From: Verrucomicrobiota bacterium
GTDB lineage: Bacteria; Verrucomicrobiota; Verrucomicrobiia; Limisphaerales; UBA11358
Direction of reading: 5' to 3'
Assembly (NCBI GenBank): GCA_026225155.1
Contig: JAMFSG010000252.1
Span: forward strand, 1 to 18,169
DNA: 18,169 bases
A program made the translations under genes and the position numbers. Position 1 is the first letter of the stretch, and every line of letters starts with the position of its first letter. This document shows positions 1 through 8,374 of the stretch, piece after piece. The notes beneath the pieces were generated by a model that saw only the letters and a program-made list of their open reading frames with translations, was not told where the DNA came from and did not search any database.

Positions 1-867
1 CGCTATCTTCACCATCCAGTTCACGCCTTCCAAGGTCCAAAAATTTCTTTGCCCTGGATGCAGGCTTAACCAACTATAAATCAACAAGGCGATGGGTAGT
101 AATAACAAACCGAAGTCGCCCATTTTTGCCCAATTCTTTTTCAAGGCACCGGAATTTTCCAAGCCGGCAATCATGATTCCCAAATAAAATGAATCCAGAC
201 CTGTTGGGAAATAAGAATTAATATTCGGGTAAAATGTCGGCGAACAGCGTGTGAGCAGACGAACGGTTACTGGTATGACCAAAAAAATCAAGGTTATCAC
301 CCCAAAGCATGTTTTCAGGGAAACCCGTTTAAGGAGAATGAAAACCAATGGCAATGTCAGATAAAACTGGACTTCAACCACCAAACTCCACATCACAGGA
401 TTTAATTTTCCACTGACCGGCATTACAAAAGCCAGACCAGTTAGCCATTGCGTTGCGATACTAATGTAAGACCAATCCTGTTTCGCCAAAATATAACCCG
501 GCGTTAGAAGGATAATTGAAAGTGCCAGCGGCGGATAAATTTTCCAAAAACGACGCCAGCCATAGCCTGTAGGAATGACGCTGGCGGCTTTGGTCGTCTT
601 GCGTTTCCAGAAAGGCCAGGAGATTAAAAAGCCGGACAAGGCAAAAAAAAGTGTGACTCCGTATCCGCCAGTTGAGATAAAACTGCCAGCCAGTTTGACC
701 CATGCGCCAGCCTGTGGATTGATGTAAAAATGATGCCCGATCAGGACCATCAAAATGGCAATGCCGCGCAACCCATCAATGAAATCGTAATCCCGGTTGA
801 GGCTCGGATTTACATGCCAGGCATCAAGCCAATGTTTCTTGAAAATGTTAATTCCGGTTATTTTCAA
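1..867 (-). CDS. Acyltransferase-3 family membrane protein, C-terminus beyond the window
   Basis: Integral-membrane acyltransferase of the OafA/WecH type (Acyltransferase_3), expected to transfer an acetyl or other acyl group to a surface sugar. The reverse strand is open from position 885 to the left edge; 289 residues are visible. Family motifs are FIDGLRGIAILMVLIGHHFY (about residues 29-48, with the conserved Arg and the His pair), LFFALSGFLI (73-82) and MWSLVVEVQFYL (159-170), followed by hydrophobic helices. No ATG follows the TGA at 886-888 until after the first motif. The TTG at 867 is the best start, giving MKITGINIFKKHW; no Shine-Dalgarno is evident. It lies downstream of a second acyltransferase on the same strand. 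The C-terminal third of the usual roughly 350-380 residues is outside the window. Family is secure; the acyl donor and acceptor are unknown. Confidence 0.85.
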   Translation of the reverse strand, partial: MKITGINIFKKHWLDAWHVNPSLNRDYDFIDGLRGIAILMVLIGHHFYINPQAGAWVKLAGSFISTGGYGVTLFFALSGFLISWPFWKRKTTKAASVIPTGYGWRRFWKIYPPLALSIILLTPGYILAKQDWSYISIATQWLTGLAFVMPVSGKLNPVMWSLVVEVQFYLTLPLVFILLKRVSLKTCFGVITLIFLVIPVTVRLLTRCSPTFYPNINSYFPTGLDSFYLGIMIAGLENSGALKKNWAKMGDFGLLLLPIALLIYSWLSLHPGQRNFWTLEGVNWMVKIA

Positions 868-1022
868 ATTCAGGCGCTTATGATTTCAGGCCGCCAACCA
901 TATTGCATTGATTGCCATTACACAATCTACTTACGTCGTGATGTTCACCGGCCATCGCCTCCAAAATGATCCGCGCAAGGTTTGTCAGCAGCGCGCGTGA
1001 ATAATCGTCCGAACAGCTTTCA

Positions 1023-2141
1023 TCATTTGCTATGAAAACGAGCGCGAAGTTTTAACAAAGGACGTTCCAATCCATAATATGACATGATTGCCACTATAAA
1101 AGTCGGCAAAAACCATCCCGGAAAGGACATCCACCAGACGGAGGTCTGCCAGCCAAAAACGCGGTAATTAGAGCAAAAAATCTGCTGCCAGATATAAATG
1201 GAATATGAGAGCAATCCGAGCTGGATCATCGGCAGTGAATTCAGAGGCTTAAATATTTGCGGAACTAAAATGCTTGTTATCAGCAAAATGGCGAAGCCTG
1301 TTGCCGCCAAAGTGTTTCCAAAAATCGCATCAATTAAGTGAAGAGCATTAACGTCGGACAAATATTCAGGCATCAAAATTAACAAGAGGCCGATTCCCAT
1401 CGCAACATATTTACCCTTATTTTCCAGACGGCCTATCAGCTGGCTTTTGTAGTCTGACATCAAAAAGGCGGCAAAACAACCGACGGCCAGCGCGTCGAAA
1501 TTAACCAGCGGTGAATGCAGGTGGAATAATCCGCGTAAAACCGGCGGAAAATAGTCGCCCCAAATAATCAGGTTGGAAACTAAAGCGATTACAATGGGGA
1601 TGGCCAACAAATAATAAATCATTTTTCTTTTTTGAATTAATAAAAGCAAAATAACAGGCCAAAGCAGATAGAACTGTTCTTCAACTGAAAGCGACCAAAG
1701 GTGTGCCGAAACCCACCCGCTTGACCGAGGCAGAAAATCAATTGTAAAGGTCAGGTTGCCCACCCAGGTCAGGATGGATTGATGAAATCCTGTAAAAATC
1801 TGCAGAGCAGCGATGACGGCCAGAAAGGCGCAATATACCGGCAAGATTCGCAAAGCTCTTCTCAGATAAAAATCCTTCAAGCTGACATACCCATTCTTTT
1901 TATGCTCCTGAAGCAGCAAGTAAGTGATCAGAAAACCGCTGATCACAAAAAAGAAACGCACTCCAAGATAGCCATCAAATAAAATCTTGTTGGCCGACCC
2001 CACCCAATCGGCTGGAAAATTCGGCGTGCCTCTGGAATGAGCCAGCAGCACGATCAAAATACTTAAAGCCCGCCAGCCATCCAGAGATGGCAATTTGTCT
2101 TTTAAATCTGGCCGTGGAAATTTCAATTTAGTCAAAGTCAA
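1023..2141 (-). CDS. Acyltransferase-3 family (OafA-like) membrane acyltransferase
   Basis: Complete 372-residue Acyltransferase_3 protein, probably O-acylating an exported glycan or its lipid-linked precursor at the inner membrane. Visible motifs are SLDGWRALSILIVLLAHS (residues 19-36, conserved Arg24 and His35), FFFVISGFLI (63-72), the basic segment YLRRALRILP (91-100) and LWSLSVEEQFYLLWPV (147-162). About ten hydrophobic helices follow the family pattern. The start is TTG at 2141; a second TTG at 2135 is equally possible, and an in-frame TAA at 2154-2156 blocks extension. It sits 156 bases upstream of the other acyltransferase and is divergent from the glycosyltransferase beginning near 2238. 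This gene is visibly more A+T-rich than the genes to its right, which could mean separate acquisition (inference). Substrate cannot be told from sequence. Confidence 0.9.
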   Translation of the reverse strand: MTLTKLKFPRPDLKDKLPSLDGWRALSILIVLLAHSRGTPNFPADWVGSANKILFDGYLGVRFFFVISGFLITYLLLQEHKKNGYVSLKDFYLRRALRILPVYCAFLAVIAALQIFTGFHQSILTWVGNLTFTIDFLPRSSGWVSAHLWSLSVEEQFYLLWPVILLLLIQKRKMIYYLLAIPIVIALVSNLIIWGDYFPPVLRGLFHLHSPLVNFDALAVGCFAAFLMSDYKSQLIGRLENKGKYVAMGIGLLLILMPEYLSDVNALHLIDAIFGNTLAATGFAILLITSILVPQIFKPLNSLPMIQLGLLSYSIYIWQQIFCSNYRVFGWQTSVWWMSFPGWFLPTFIVAIMSYYGLERPLLKLRARFHSK

Positions 2142-2202
2142 TGGCGGCCGAAATTATGCCATTTTGAAAAATGTTTCCACCTCTTTGTTCAATTGAAGAA
2201 TC

Positions 2203-2230
2203 TTGTCAATTTCCAACCGGAATTTAGACT
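2203..2230 (+). promoter_or_regulatory. Possible sigma-70-type promoter for the glycosyltransferase
   Basis: TTGTCA at 2203-2208 and TAGACT at 2225-2230 are separated by 16 bases. Each matches four or five of six consensus positions. The -10 box ends only seven bases before the TTG at 2238, where the homologous-looking N-terminal coding begins, so a transcript from here would be nearly leaderless. Judged by eye only. Confidence 0.3.
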
Positions 2231-2237
2231 GGCCGGG

Positions 2238-2396
2238 TTGAAAATTCTTCTGACAGCCCTCGGTGCGATGCATCTGCGGCAGGTCGCAAATCAGCTGCAA
2301 TAACGCGATGCGCTGGATTGATTGTGGATTTCCGACAAGAATACCACGGGCATATCGCCGGAAAATTATCGTCGTTGCTGGCCATATCATCTGGCG
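2238..2396 (+). pseudogene. Frame-disrupted N-terminal segment of the following glycosyltransferase
   Basis: Protein-like sequence continues upstream of the open frame used by the glycosyltransferase, but in pieces. From the TTG at 2238 the glycosyltransferase frame reads LKILLTALGAMHLRQVANQL, a plausible start of a GT-B protein. It then meets TAA at 2301-2303 and TGA at 2319-2321. From about 2320 another frame reads GFPTRIPRAYRRKIIVVAG and then HIIWR, ending at TGA 2398-2400. Exactly there the main frame resumes with MKPFYHQPSL. One extra base near 2315-2322 and one missing base near 2396 would restore a single reading frame. Whether this is a real mutation or an assembly error cannot be decided from the sequence alone. 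Confidence 0.45.
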
Positions 2397-3398
2397 ATGA
2401 AACCATTTTATCACCAGCCCTCGCTGGGGTTGCGGGAAAAAATGGCCTTAAATTTTTTGCCCGTTTGGGCGGCCTGGGTTAAACGTCAAGAACCGCCGCC
2501 GTTTGACGTGGCTTATGCTTGCATGGGTCAGGGCGGTGAATTGTTCGGCGTGGCCGAACGGACGGGCGCGCTGAAAGTGGTGGATGCCAGCAGCAGCCAT
2601 CCGACGAGTTTTTACGGTTTCTGGCAGCGGGAATGTGACATCTGGAATCCCGGCAGCAAAGTCGCGTTGCCGCGCTGGTTGTTCACCCGTTGCAACCAAG
2701 ACTTGGAACGCGCGGATGTGATTCTCTGCCCTTCAAAATTTGTCCGCGATTCGATGTTGTATAACGGCATTCCCGAATCCAAATGCGTTTTGAATCCTTA
2801 TGGCGTGGATGTCTCCATTTTCAAACCGCGGACGGCCGTGCCGGAAAAACCGCGTTTTGTTTGCGTCGGCACGATCTGCCTGCGCAAGGGACACCAGTAT
2901 CTTTTCCGCGCGTTTGAAAAAGTGCGAAAAGTTTTGCCGGCGGCGGAACTCATCTGTGCCGGCAGTTATTATCCTGATTTTTCCCGCGAGCGAAAGCGCT
3001 GGGAAGGCACATTCACGCACTACGACCATTTGCCGCAAACAGAACTCGCCAAAATTTTGCAGGAGGCAACGGCGTTTGTTTTTCCATCAAATGAAGAGGG
3101 TTTCGCCCGCGCCATCGTTGAGGCCATGGGCTCCGGCCTGCCGATCATCGCCACCCATGAAAGCGGTGCCACGACCTTGGTAGATGATGGCGTCCAAGGT
3201 TTGATTGTTCGGGCGCGCGATGCAGCCCAACTGGCCGAGGCAATGATTAAAGTGGCGACTGAACGTGAATCAAATCAGAAAATGGGCGAAGCCGCCTTTG
3301 TGCGCGGCGCAAAAAACAATACCTGGAATGATTTCAGTGATCGGCTGATCCGCATTTGCCAACAGCAAATCGAACAGCGCCAGTTGCGCGGAAAATAA
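2322..3398 (+). CDS. Glycosyltransferase family 4-type (GT-B), N-terminus probably damaged
   Basis: Cytoplasmic nucleotide-sugar glycosyltransferase with GT-B fold, expected to add a sugar to a lipid-linked glycan. The frame opens with TTG at 2322 straight after a TGA. ATG at 2397 (MKPFYHQPSLGLREKM, 333 residues) is a likelier start for the intact part. The C-terminal donor-binding domain is clear: VCVGTICLRKGHQYLFRAFE begins it, and FPSNEEGFARAIVEAMGSG contains the family E-x7-E motif, followed by GLPIIATHESGATTLVDDG. The acceptor-side domain is short: residues normally preceding FDVAYACMGQGGELFGVAE are in the disrupted upstream stretch. It converges with the family-2 glycosyltransferase, nine bases apart. 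Family confidence is high; activity is doubtful if the frame break is real. Donor and acceptor are unknown. Confidence 0.8.
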   Translation: MWISDKNTTGISPENYRRCWPYHLAMKPFYHQPSLGLREKMALNFLPVWAAWVKRQEPPPFDVAYACMGQGGELFGVAERTGALKVVDASSSHPTSFYGFWQRECDIWNPGSKVALPRWLFTRCNQDLERADVILCPSKFVRDSMLYNGIPESKCVLNPYGVDVSIFKPRTAVPEKPRFVCVGTICLRKGHQYLFRAFEKVRKVLPAAELICAGSYYPDFSRERKRWEGTFTHYDHLPQTELAKILQEATAFVFPSNEEGFARAIVEAMGSGLPIIATHESGATTLVDDGVQGLIVRARDAAQLAEAMIKVATERESNQKMGEAAFVRGAKNNTWNDFSDRLIRICQQQIEQRQLRGK

Positions 3399-3407
3399 AA
3401 AATGCAC

Positions 3408-4295
3408 TCAAACGGTTGGTGATAGAGTTTTACGCGCCCGCAGCAACTTCAGGGTTTGCAAGCCGAGCCACGCATACAGTTCGGGACTTTTCCATTGCAG
3501 ACGCGGAACGCAAAATTTCAAAAACCATGACCATTCACGCCATTGGCCCGGCTGCCCACGATTGATCAAAGCCGCATAAGCTCTTTCAGCATCCGGGTCA
3601 GACAGGCGCATCAGCCGGCGGCAATTATCCGTGGCGATATCCACGGCCATCGCATTCATTTCTGCCATCAATTTGTGCGTGTTGGAAGTCGGATGCAGCC
3701 GGAATTCTACAAGCTTTTCCGGAACCGCCACGGAACGGGCGCGTTCAACCAGCCTGCCAACCAATCCGTAATCCTCCGCCCAGCGCCAGTGATAACCGCC
3801 GACCGCCAGCGCGGCTTCCTTGTTGAACATCACCGTGCTGTGGACGATGGGAAACTGGTAACAAAGACGCATCGCCAAAAAAGCCTGGGTTTTGGGAAAG
3901 CGCGCCTTTCCACCGGCGGCGGCGATATTGCCGATGAAATTGACATCGGTATAAGCCAAAACCGCATCGTCCGTTTTATTCAACGCGTTCCATTGCGCTT
4001 CCAATCTTCGGGGAAGGCTGATGTCGTCTGAATCCTGAACGGCTATCCACGATGATCTCGCCTGGGCAATACCGAAATTCCTCGCCGGCGTGATTTCGAG
4101 CGGTTTTTCAAAAATGCGGATGCGCGGATCTTTATAGCTGGATAAAATCTCCAGCGTCCGGTCTTTGCTGCCACCGTCCACGGCGATCAATTCAAAATCT
4201 TCAAAAGTCTGGGCCAGCAGGCTCTCAACCGTCTGCGCGAGAAACCGGTCGCTGTTCCAAACCGGCATGACAACGGATATGCGCGGCGAGTTCAT
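3408..4295 (-). CDS. Glycosyltransferase family 2 (GT-A)
   Basis: Inverting family-2 glycosyltransferase of 295 residues, acting on the cytoplasmic face during glycan assembly. The GT-A signature is complete: ISVVMPVWN (residues 6-14), AVDGGSKDRT (38-47) for nucleotide binding, the metal-binding QDSDD (87-91), and WAEDYGL (172-178) in the position of the ED acceptor/base motif. There is no C-terminal membrane segment, so it is soluble or peripheral, unlike the GtrB-like protein at 7330. The start is ATG at 4295; SD-like sequence is not evident. It is divergent from the glycosyltransferase at 4449 and convergent with the one ending at 3398, so it is likely transcribed alone. The sugar transferred cannot be predicted. 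Confidence 0.92.
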   Translation of the reverse strand: MNSPRISVVMPVWNSDRFLAQTVESLLAQTFEDFELIAVDGGSKDRTLEILSSYKDPRIRIFEKPLEITPARNFGIAQARSSWIAVQDSDDISLPRRLEAQWNALNKTDDAVLAYTDVNFIGNIAAAGGKARFPKTQAFLAMRLCYQFPIVHSTVMFNKEAALAVGGYHWRWAEDYGLVGRLVERARSVAVPEKLVEFRLHPTSNTHKLMAEMNAMAVDIATDNCRRLMRLSDPDAERAYAALINRGQPGQWREWSWFLKFCVPRLQWKSPELYAWLGLQTLKLLRARKTLSPTV

Positions 4296-4448
4296 GGCCG
4301 GTAGATGGTTTCAAAGATGGGTAGCTTCACTTTTCTTATCAGCAGAAAAACTGCCGCCAATCATCTTCAAAAATTTCAACCTTGTTCGTCAACCAGATTG
4401 TCGGTTCATATTCAAATTTTCTTCCTTTGCCATCATCCCCGCCGCAAA

Positions 4449-5609
4449 ATGACGTTTGAAAAACCGACCATGAAAATCGCCCTGCTCACCACCGACAACC
4501 GGGAACACGCCGACGATTATCATCAACTGAAACCTTTGTTCGGCACCGCGCCCGAAGCGCTGCTGCAAGGCTTTGCCGCCATCCCGGAAGTGGAAATCCA
4601 TGTGGTTTCCTGCGTGCGACAGCCCGTAAATTCCCCGGAAAAAATCGCGCCGAATATTTTTTACCACAGCCTTTTGGTGTCAAAATCCGGCTGGATGCGC
4701 ACGGGTTATGCCGGCTGCATCCGGGCGGTGCGGAAAAAATTGCGCGAAATTTCCCCGGATATCGTTCATGGTCAGGGCACGGAACGCGATTGCGCCATCA
4801 GCGCGGTCTTCTCGGGTTTTCCCAATGTGCTGACAGTTCATGGCAACATGCGGCTAATCGCTAAAGTGAACCAAGTGCGGCCATTTTCATTTCCGTGGCT
4901 GGCGGCGCGATTGGAAAAATTCACAGTGCCACGGACCGATGGCGTGGTGTGCATCACCAATTATACCCGCGAAGCCGTGGCTGACCTGGCTCCAAGCATC
5001 TGGGTTTTGCCAAATGCAGTGGATAAAATGTTTTTTGACGCGCAAAACGTTCAGTCAAACGACTTGCCAACCGGTCTTTGCGTGGGCGCGATCTGTCATC
5101 GTAAAAATCAAAATAATTTCATTCGCGCCTTGGATTCATTGGCGCGGCAGGAAAAATTCAAAATCATTTTTCTCGGCCAGACGGATGACAGCGCTTACAG
5201 CCGGGAGTTTTTTGAGCTGATCAAAGATCGTTCCTGGTGCGAATACAAAGGTTTTGCCGGGCGGGCAGAGTTAAAAAAACATTTCGAATCGGCCAGCTTT
5301 ACCGTCCTGCCAACTTTGGAAGATAATTGCCCGATGGTCGTGTTGGAAGCAATGGCCGCCGGCGTGCCGGTAATGGCTTCCAACGTCGGCGGCGTGCCGG
5401 ACTTGATCCATCCGGAAATCACCGGGTTGTTTTGCGATCCGCAAAAACCGGAAACTTTTGCGGCCGGCGTTCATCGGTTGGTGGGCGATGCGGCGTTGTC
5501 GAACCGGCTGGCAGCGGCGGCAAAAATTGAGGCGCGCAACCGTTTTCATCCTGAAATCATCGCCCGCAGGCATGTCGAAATTTACCGCGAAGTCATTTCA
5601 AAAAAATAA
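4449..5609 (+). CDS. Glycosyltransferase family 4-type (GT-B)
   Basis: GT-B glycosyltransferase of 386 residues from ATG 4449 (a second ATG at 4470 gives MKIALLTTDN). The open frame runs back to 4305, but the extra 48 residues are unlike a GT-B N-terminus and run into the divergent spacer, so they are left out. The N-terminal domain has IVHGQGTERD (105-114) and NVLTVHGNMR (126-135), then VVCITNYTRE and WVLPNAVDK leading into the donor domain (GAICHRKNQNNFIRALD, about 213-229). The nucleotide-sugar motif reads TLEDNCPMVVLEAMAAG (289-305). The usual first Glu of E-x7-E is Asp292 here, with Glu291 beside it. GVPVMASNVGGVPDLI follows. The stop is one base from that of the oxidoreductase on the other strand. 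Role in glycan assembly is inferred from context. Confidence 0.92.
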   Translation: MTFEKPTMKIALLTTDNREHADDYHQLKPLFGTAPEALLQGFAAIPEVEIHVVSCVRQPVNSPEKIAPNIFYHSLLVSKSGWMRTGYAGCIRAVRKKLREISPDIVHGQGTERDCAISAVFSGFPNVLTVHGNMRLIAKVNQVRPFSFPWLAARLEKFTVPRTDGVVCITNYTREAVADLAPSIWVLPNAVDKMFFDAQNVQSNDLPTGLCVGAICHRKNQNNFIRALDSLARQEKFKIIFLGQTDDSAYSREFFELIKDRSWCEYKGFAGRAELKKHFESASFTVLPTLEDNCPMVVLEAMAAGVPVMASNVGGVPDLIHPEITGLFCDPQKPETFAAGVHRLVGDAALSNRLAAAAKIEARNRFHPEIIARRHVEIYREVISKK

Positions 5610-5610
5610 T

Positions 5611-6924
5611 TCAACCGGCGTTTTCCTGCCGGATGAGCGCGGCGATTTTTTCACCTTCGCGCACGGCGAAATTTGTCCCGCGATCTTCCGGGAAAATCTG
5701 CGAGAAATTTGACAGGAAAACTCCCGGCAATGGGGTTTTATAATCGGGGATTTTTTCTTCGTAGCTTGTATCCACGATATGTTGCGCGGCGCGGAAACGA
5801 AAAATGTGGCGTTCGCTGATTTTTGCGGCATCAAACGCGGGAAACATTTTTTTCAGATAATCAAACCAGAGTTTCGCCAGCTCATCGTCGGGCAGTGAAA
5901 AAACTTTTCCGTCCGGCGCGAGATACGCGCCGACGTAATAGACATTCTTGCCGCCGTAATTTTCTTTGCCGATAAAGTTGGTGTGCTGGATGAAAACCAG
6001 AAACGGCGCGTCCGGTTCGTTGATGTTGATCCAGTAAAAATCACCGAGATTTTGATCACTTGTGAAAACCAGGCAGACCGCACCGAGATATTCGATGCTG
6101 CGGAGTTTCGCCACATAATCATTGAGGGATTCCTGCGCCGGCAACAGTTTCGCGAACGCGGGCGATGGCCCGGTGAAAAGGCAAAAATCAAACGGCACGG
6201 TTTCGCCGTTGATGGCGGCGGTGTGGTCGCCGGAAATTTTTTCAACGGTCGCGCCGGTCAAAATTTTCACGCCGCGTTGGCGGATTTCATTTTCGAGCGC
6301 CGTGGTGACGACGTTAAAACCGCCGCGAAAATAACCGAGTTTTTCGCCGCCGCCGCCGGAACGCGAATTGGCGCGCGTGTGGATGCGCGCCCAGAACCAC
6401 GCCATCGAGACGTTTTGAAAATGGCGGTCGAACTTGCCTTTGAGCAGCGGTGTCCAGATGGTTGCCATCGCGCTGCGGCCGCAGGCGCGCGTCATCCAAT
6501 CGTGCGCGGTCTGGCGGGTGAGGCCGCGCCAGTTTTTTTTGTGCTTCAAATAAAGCGCGGCCAAACCGGTCCGCAAACGTCCGCTGAAACTGCACGGTGC
6601 GAACCGCAACAGATCCAGCGGCGTTTTGAACGGATGGATTTTTCCATCGCGAAAAATGCCGACGGAACTGCCGCGCCAGATCAATTTTTCCTGCAATCCC
6701 AATTCTTCGACGAGTTTCAAAATTTCCGTGTCGGTCAAAAAAAGATGATGATAGGTTTTTTCCAACGACGTGCCGCCAACCGGAAATCCCGCCGCAAGTC
6801 CGCCGAGCTGGCTGGAACTTTCGACGAGTGTGATAGCGAAATTTTTATCCGCCGATAAACGCAGTGCCGCCGTAAGGCCGGTGAAGCCGCCGCCGACAAT
6901 CAGGATTTTTTTGGTCGCGGGCAT
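5611..6924 (-). CDS. NAD(P)/FAD-dependent oxidoreductase (amine oxidase / protoporphyrinogen oxidase-like)
   Basis: A 437-residue flavoprotein of the amine oxidase superfamily (COG1232-like). The Rossmann FAD motif ILIVGGGFTGLTAALRLS (residues 7-24) is followed by a distal acidic residue in TLVESSSQLGG. A C-terminal FAD-contact region reads GVFLSNFSQIFPEDRG. The middle is family-like but shows no substrate signature that I recognise. It is not a clear UDP-galactopyranose mutase or phytoene desaturase, although distant relation to both is expected. ATG at 6924 shares one base with the TGA of the gtrA-like gene (TGATG), so the two are translationally coupled. Being last in an operon of membrane glycosyltransferases suggests that it modifies a sugar or polyprenyl carrier used there (inference). 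The exact reaction is unknown. Confidence 0.85.
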   Translation of the reverse strand: MPATKKILIVGGGFTGLTAALRLSADKNFAITLVESSSQLGGLAAGFPVGGTSLEKTYHHLFLTDTEILKLVEELGLQEKLIWRGSSVGIFRDGKIHPFKTPLDLLRFAPCSFSGRLRTGLAALYLKHKKNWRGLTRQTAHDWMTRACGRSAMATIWTPLLKGKFDRHFQNVSMAWFWARIHTRANSRSGGGGEKLGYFRGGFNVVTTALENEIRQRGVKILTGATVEKISGDHTAAINGETVPFDFCLFTGPSPAFAKLLPAQESLNDYVAKLRSIEYLGAVCLVFTSDQNLGDFYWININEPDAPFLVFIQHTNFIGKENYGGKNVYYVGAYLAPDGKVFSLPDDELAKLWFDYLKKMFPAFDAAKISERHIFRFRAAQHIVDTSYEEKIPDYKTPLPGVFLSNFSQIFPEDRGTNFAVREGEKIAALIRQENAG

Positions 6925-7319
6925 CAGTTCGCTTTACGGAACGACAACAGGCGGTTCAAATTATATTGCAGCAACACGACGACGATGAGCGCGGCGAATT
7001 TGGAAGCGTATTTATTGAATGCGTAATGGCCGATCAGCACATCCAACAAGGCGGCGGAAGCGAGCCAGCCCAGCAACGCCACGCCGAAAAATGTGGCGAG
7101 ACGCAAAGCAATTTTATCGGTGACGCGAAAATTGAACCGCGCGTTGAGAATGAACGAAAGCAACGTGCCGCTCGCGTAACCGATGGCATTGGCGGCTTGA
7201 TAATCGAGCCGGGAAAATTTCAGCAGCAGTGTATAAATCGAAAAATCCAGCAACGTGCCGCAGCCGCCGATGACGCAGTAGAGCAAAAATTGTTTTTTTT
7301 GGAGCAGGAAATTTCTCAC
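6924..7319 (-). CDS. GtrA-family membrane protein
   Basis: Small four-helix membrane protein of the GtrA/DPMS3 family, 131 residues from GTG at 7319. Family features are QFLLYCVIGGCGTLLDFSIY near the start, ANAIGYASGTLLSFILNARF (second helix, ending in the conserved Asn and Phe), a third helix FFGVALLGWLASAALLDVLI, and a fourth KFAALIVVVLLQYNLNRLLS. GtrA proteins are thought to help move or present polyprenyl-phosphate-linked sugars. The frame is open to 7361, but that start would lie inside the upstream glycosyltransferase gene. GTG at 7319 sits 11 bases after that gene's stop, where an operon start is expected. Immediate pairing with a GtrB-like enzyme supports the assignment. Confidence 0.9.
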   Translation of the reverse strand: MRNFLLQKKQFLLYCVIGGCGTLLDFSIYTLLLKFSRLDYQAANAIGYASGTLLSFILNARFNFRVTDKIALRLATFFGVALLGWLASAALLDVLIGHYAFNKYASKFAALIVVVLLQYNLNRLLSFRKAN

Positions 7320-7329
7320 GCGCGGAAAT

Positions 7330-8292
7330 TCATTTTTTCTCCGGCAGAACGATGCCCGCACTGTCGCGCAGGATCCACAGCGGGCGGCCTTTGACTTCTT
7401 CGTAGATGCGGCCGATGTATTCGCCGAGAATGCCGAGGCAGATCAGTTGGATGCCGCCAAGGAACAAAACGGAAATCACAATGGTTGGAAATCCCGCGCC
7501 CGGCGCGAGGCCGATCTTGGCGAACTGCGCGGCGAAAATTTTCTGCGCAAGCGTGAAGACGACGCCGAAAAATGCGAACGCAGAAACCCAGAGGCCGAGA
7601 TACGTCGCCATACGCAACGGCGCGGCGGAAAAAGAAAACAAGCCGTCCATCGCGAGCTTGAAGGATTTTTTGAAGGTGTATTGCGGCACGCCGGCGGCGC
7701 GGTCGGCGCGGTCAAATTCCACCGATGTTTGGCGGAAACCACACCACGTCCGCAGGCCGCGCAGATAACGGCTGCGTTCGGGCAATGCGTTCAGCACGGC
7801 GACCACGCGCTTGTCGAGCAGGCAGAAATCACCCGCGTCGCGCGCCATTGGCAACGGCGTCATTTTTTGCAACAACCGGTAAAAACCCCACGCCAGGATT
7901 TTTTTTGCGAGCGGATCTTTGCGTTTTTTGCGCGTGGCGAAAACGACCTCAAAGCCTTCGCGCCATTTTTCCAGCAGGCGTAAAATTTCTGCTGGCGGAT
8001 CTTGCAAGTCGGCGTCAATGATCACCGTCGCGTCGCCGGTCGCGAAATGCAATCCGGCGCTGACGGCGGTTTGATGGCCGAAATTGCGTGCGAAAGAAAG
8101 GCAGCGCCAACGGGAATCTTTTTGGTTTTGCACCTTGAGCAATTCCCAGGTGCGGTCGCGCGAGCCGTCGTCCACGCAGATGATTTCATAATCGGCATTC
8201 CACGTCGCGGCGGCGGACCCGAGCTGCGCAAATAATTTCGGCAGCACGGCTTCTTCATTGAAACACGGAACGATGACGGAGATTTTTGGCAT
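7330..8292 (-). CDS. GtrB / dolichol-phosphate-mannose-synthase-like glycosyltransferase
   Basis: Membrane-anchored family-2 glycosyltransferase of 320 residues that would transfer a sugar from a nucleotide donor to polyprenyl phosphate. ISVIVPCFNEE (residues 4-14), ICVDDGSRDRT (38-48) and IIDADLQDPP (91-100) are the classic DPM-synthase/ArnC/GtrB motifs. The catalytic domain ends around PQYTFKKSFKLAMDGLFSFS. Two C-terminal transmembrane helices then follow (roughly 225-250 and 265-290), ending with the family-typical LGILGEYIGRIYEEVKGRP. Start is ATG at 8292. It lies 82 bases after the GT-C-like gene and directly before the GtrA-like gene, the normal gtr arrangement. Which sugar is used is unknown; family and membrane topology are well supported. 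Confidence 0.95.
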   Translation of the reverse strand: MPKISVIVPCFNEEAVLPKLFAQLGSAAATWNADYEIICVDDGSRDRTWELLKVQNQKDSRWRCLSFARNFGHQTAVSAGLHFATGDATVIIDADLQDPPAEILRLLEKWREGFEVVFATRKKRKDPLAKKILAWGFYRLLQKMTPLPMARDAGDFCLLDKRVVAVLNALPERSRYLRGLRTWCGFRQTSVEFDRADRAAGVPQYTFKKSFKLAMDGLFSFSAAPLRMATYLGLWVSAFAFFGVVFTLAQKIFAAQFAKIGLAPGAGFPTIVISVLFLGGIQLICLGILGEYIGRIYEEVKGRPLWILRDSAGIVLPEKK

Positions 8293-8374
8293 GGTGTTTC
8301 TACGCGTCCGCTAAATAACAATTCGCAGTGACGATGCAAGCAAAAAGGCCGTTTTCAGTTTCCGCAATTCAAGA

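Noticed and set aside
2154..2414. Minus-strand 86-codon open frame ahead of the acyltransferase
   Set aside because: No recognisable motif; it overlaps the plus-strand glycosyltransferase N-terminal coding, which gives a better explanation.
4305..4448. N-terminal extension of the glycosyltransferase to ATG 4305
   Set aside because: The 48 extra residues do not resemble a GT-B start and the family pattern begins at MKIALLTTDN.
5983..6858. 291-codon plus-strand open frame inside the oxidoreductase gene
   Set aside because: It is exactly antisense to a gene with clear FAD motifs; its residues are Arg/Ala/Gly/Gln-rich without motifs, as expected of a shadow frame in GC-biased codons.
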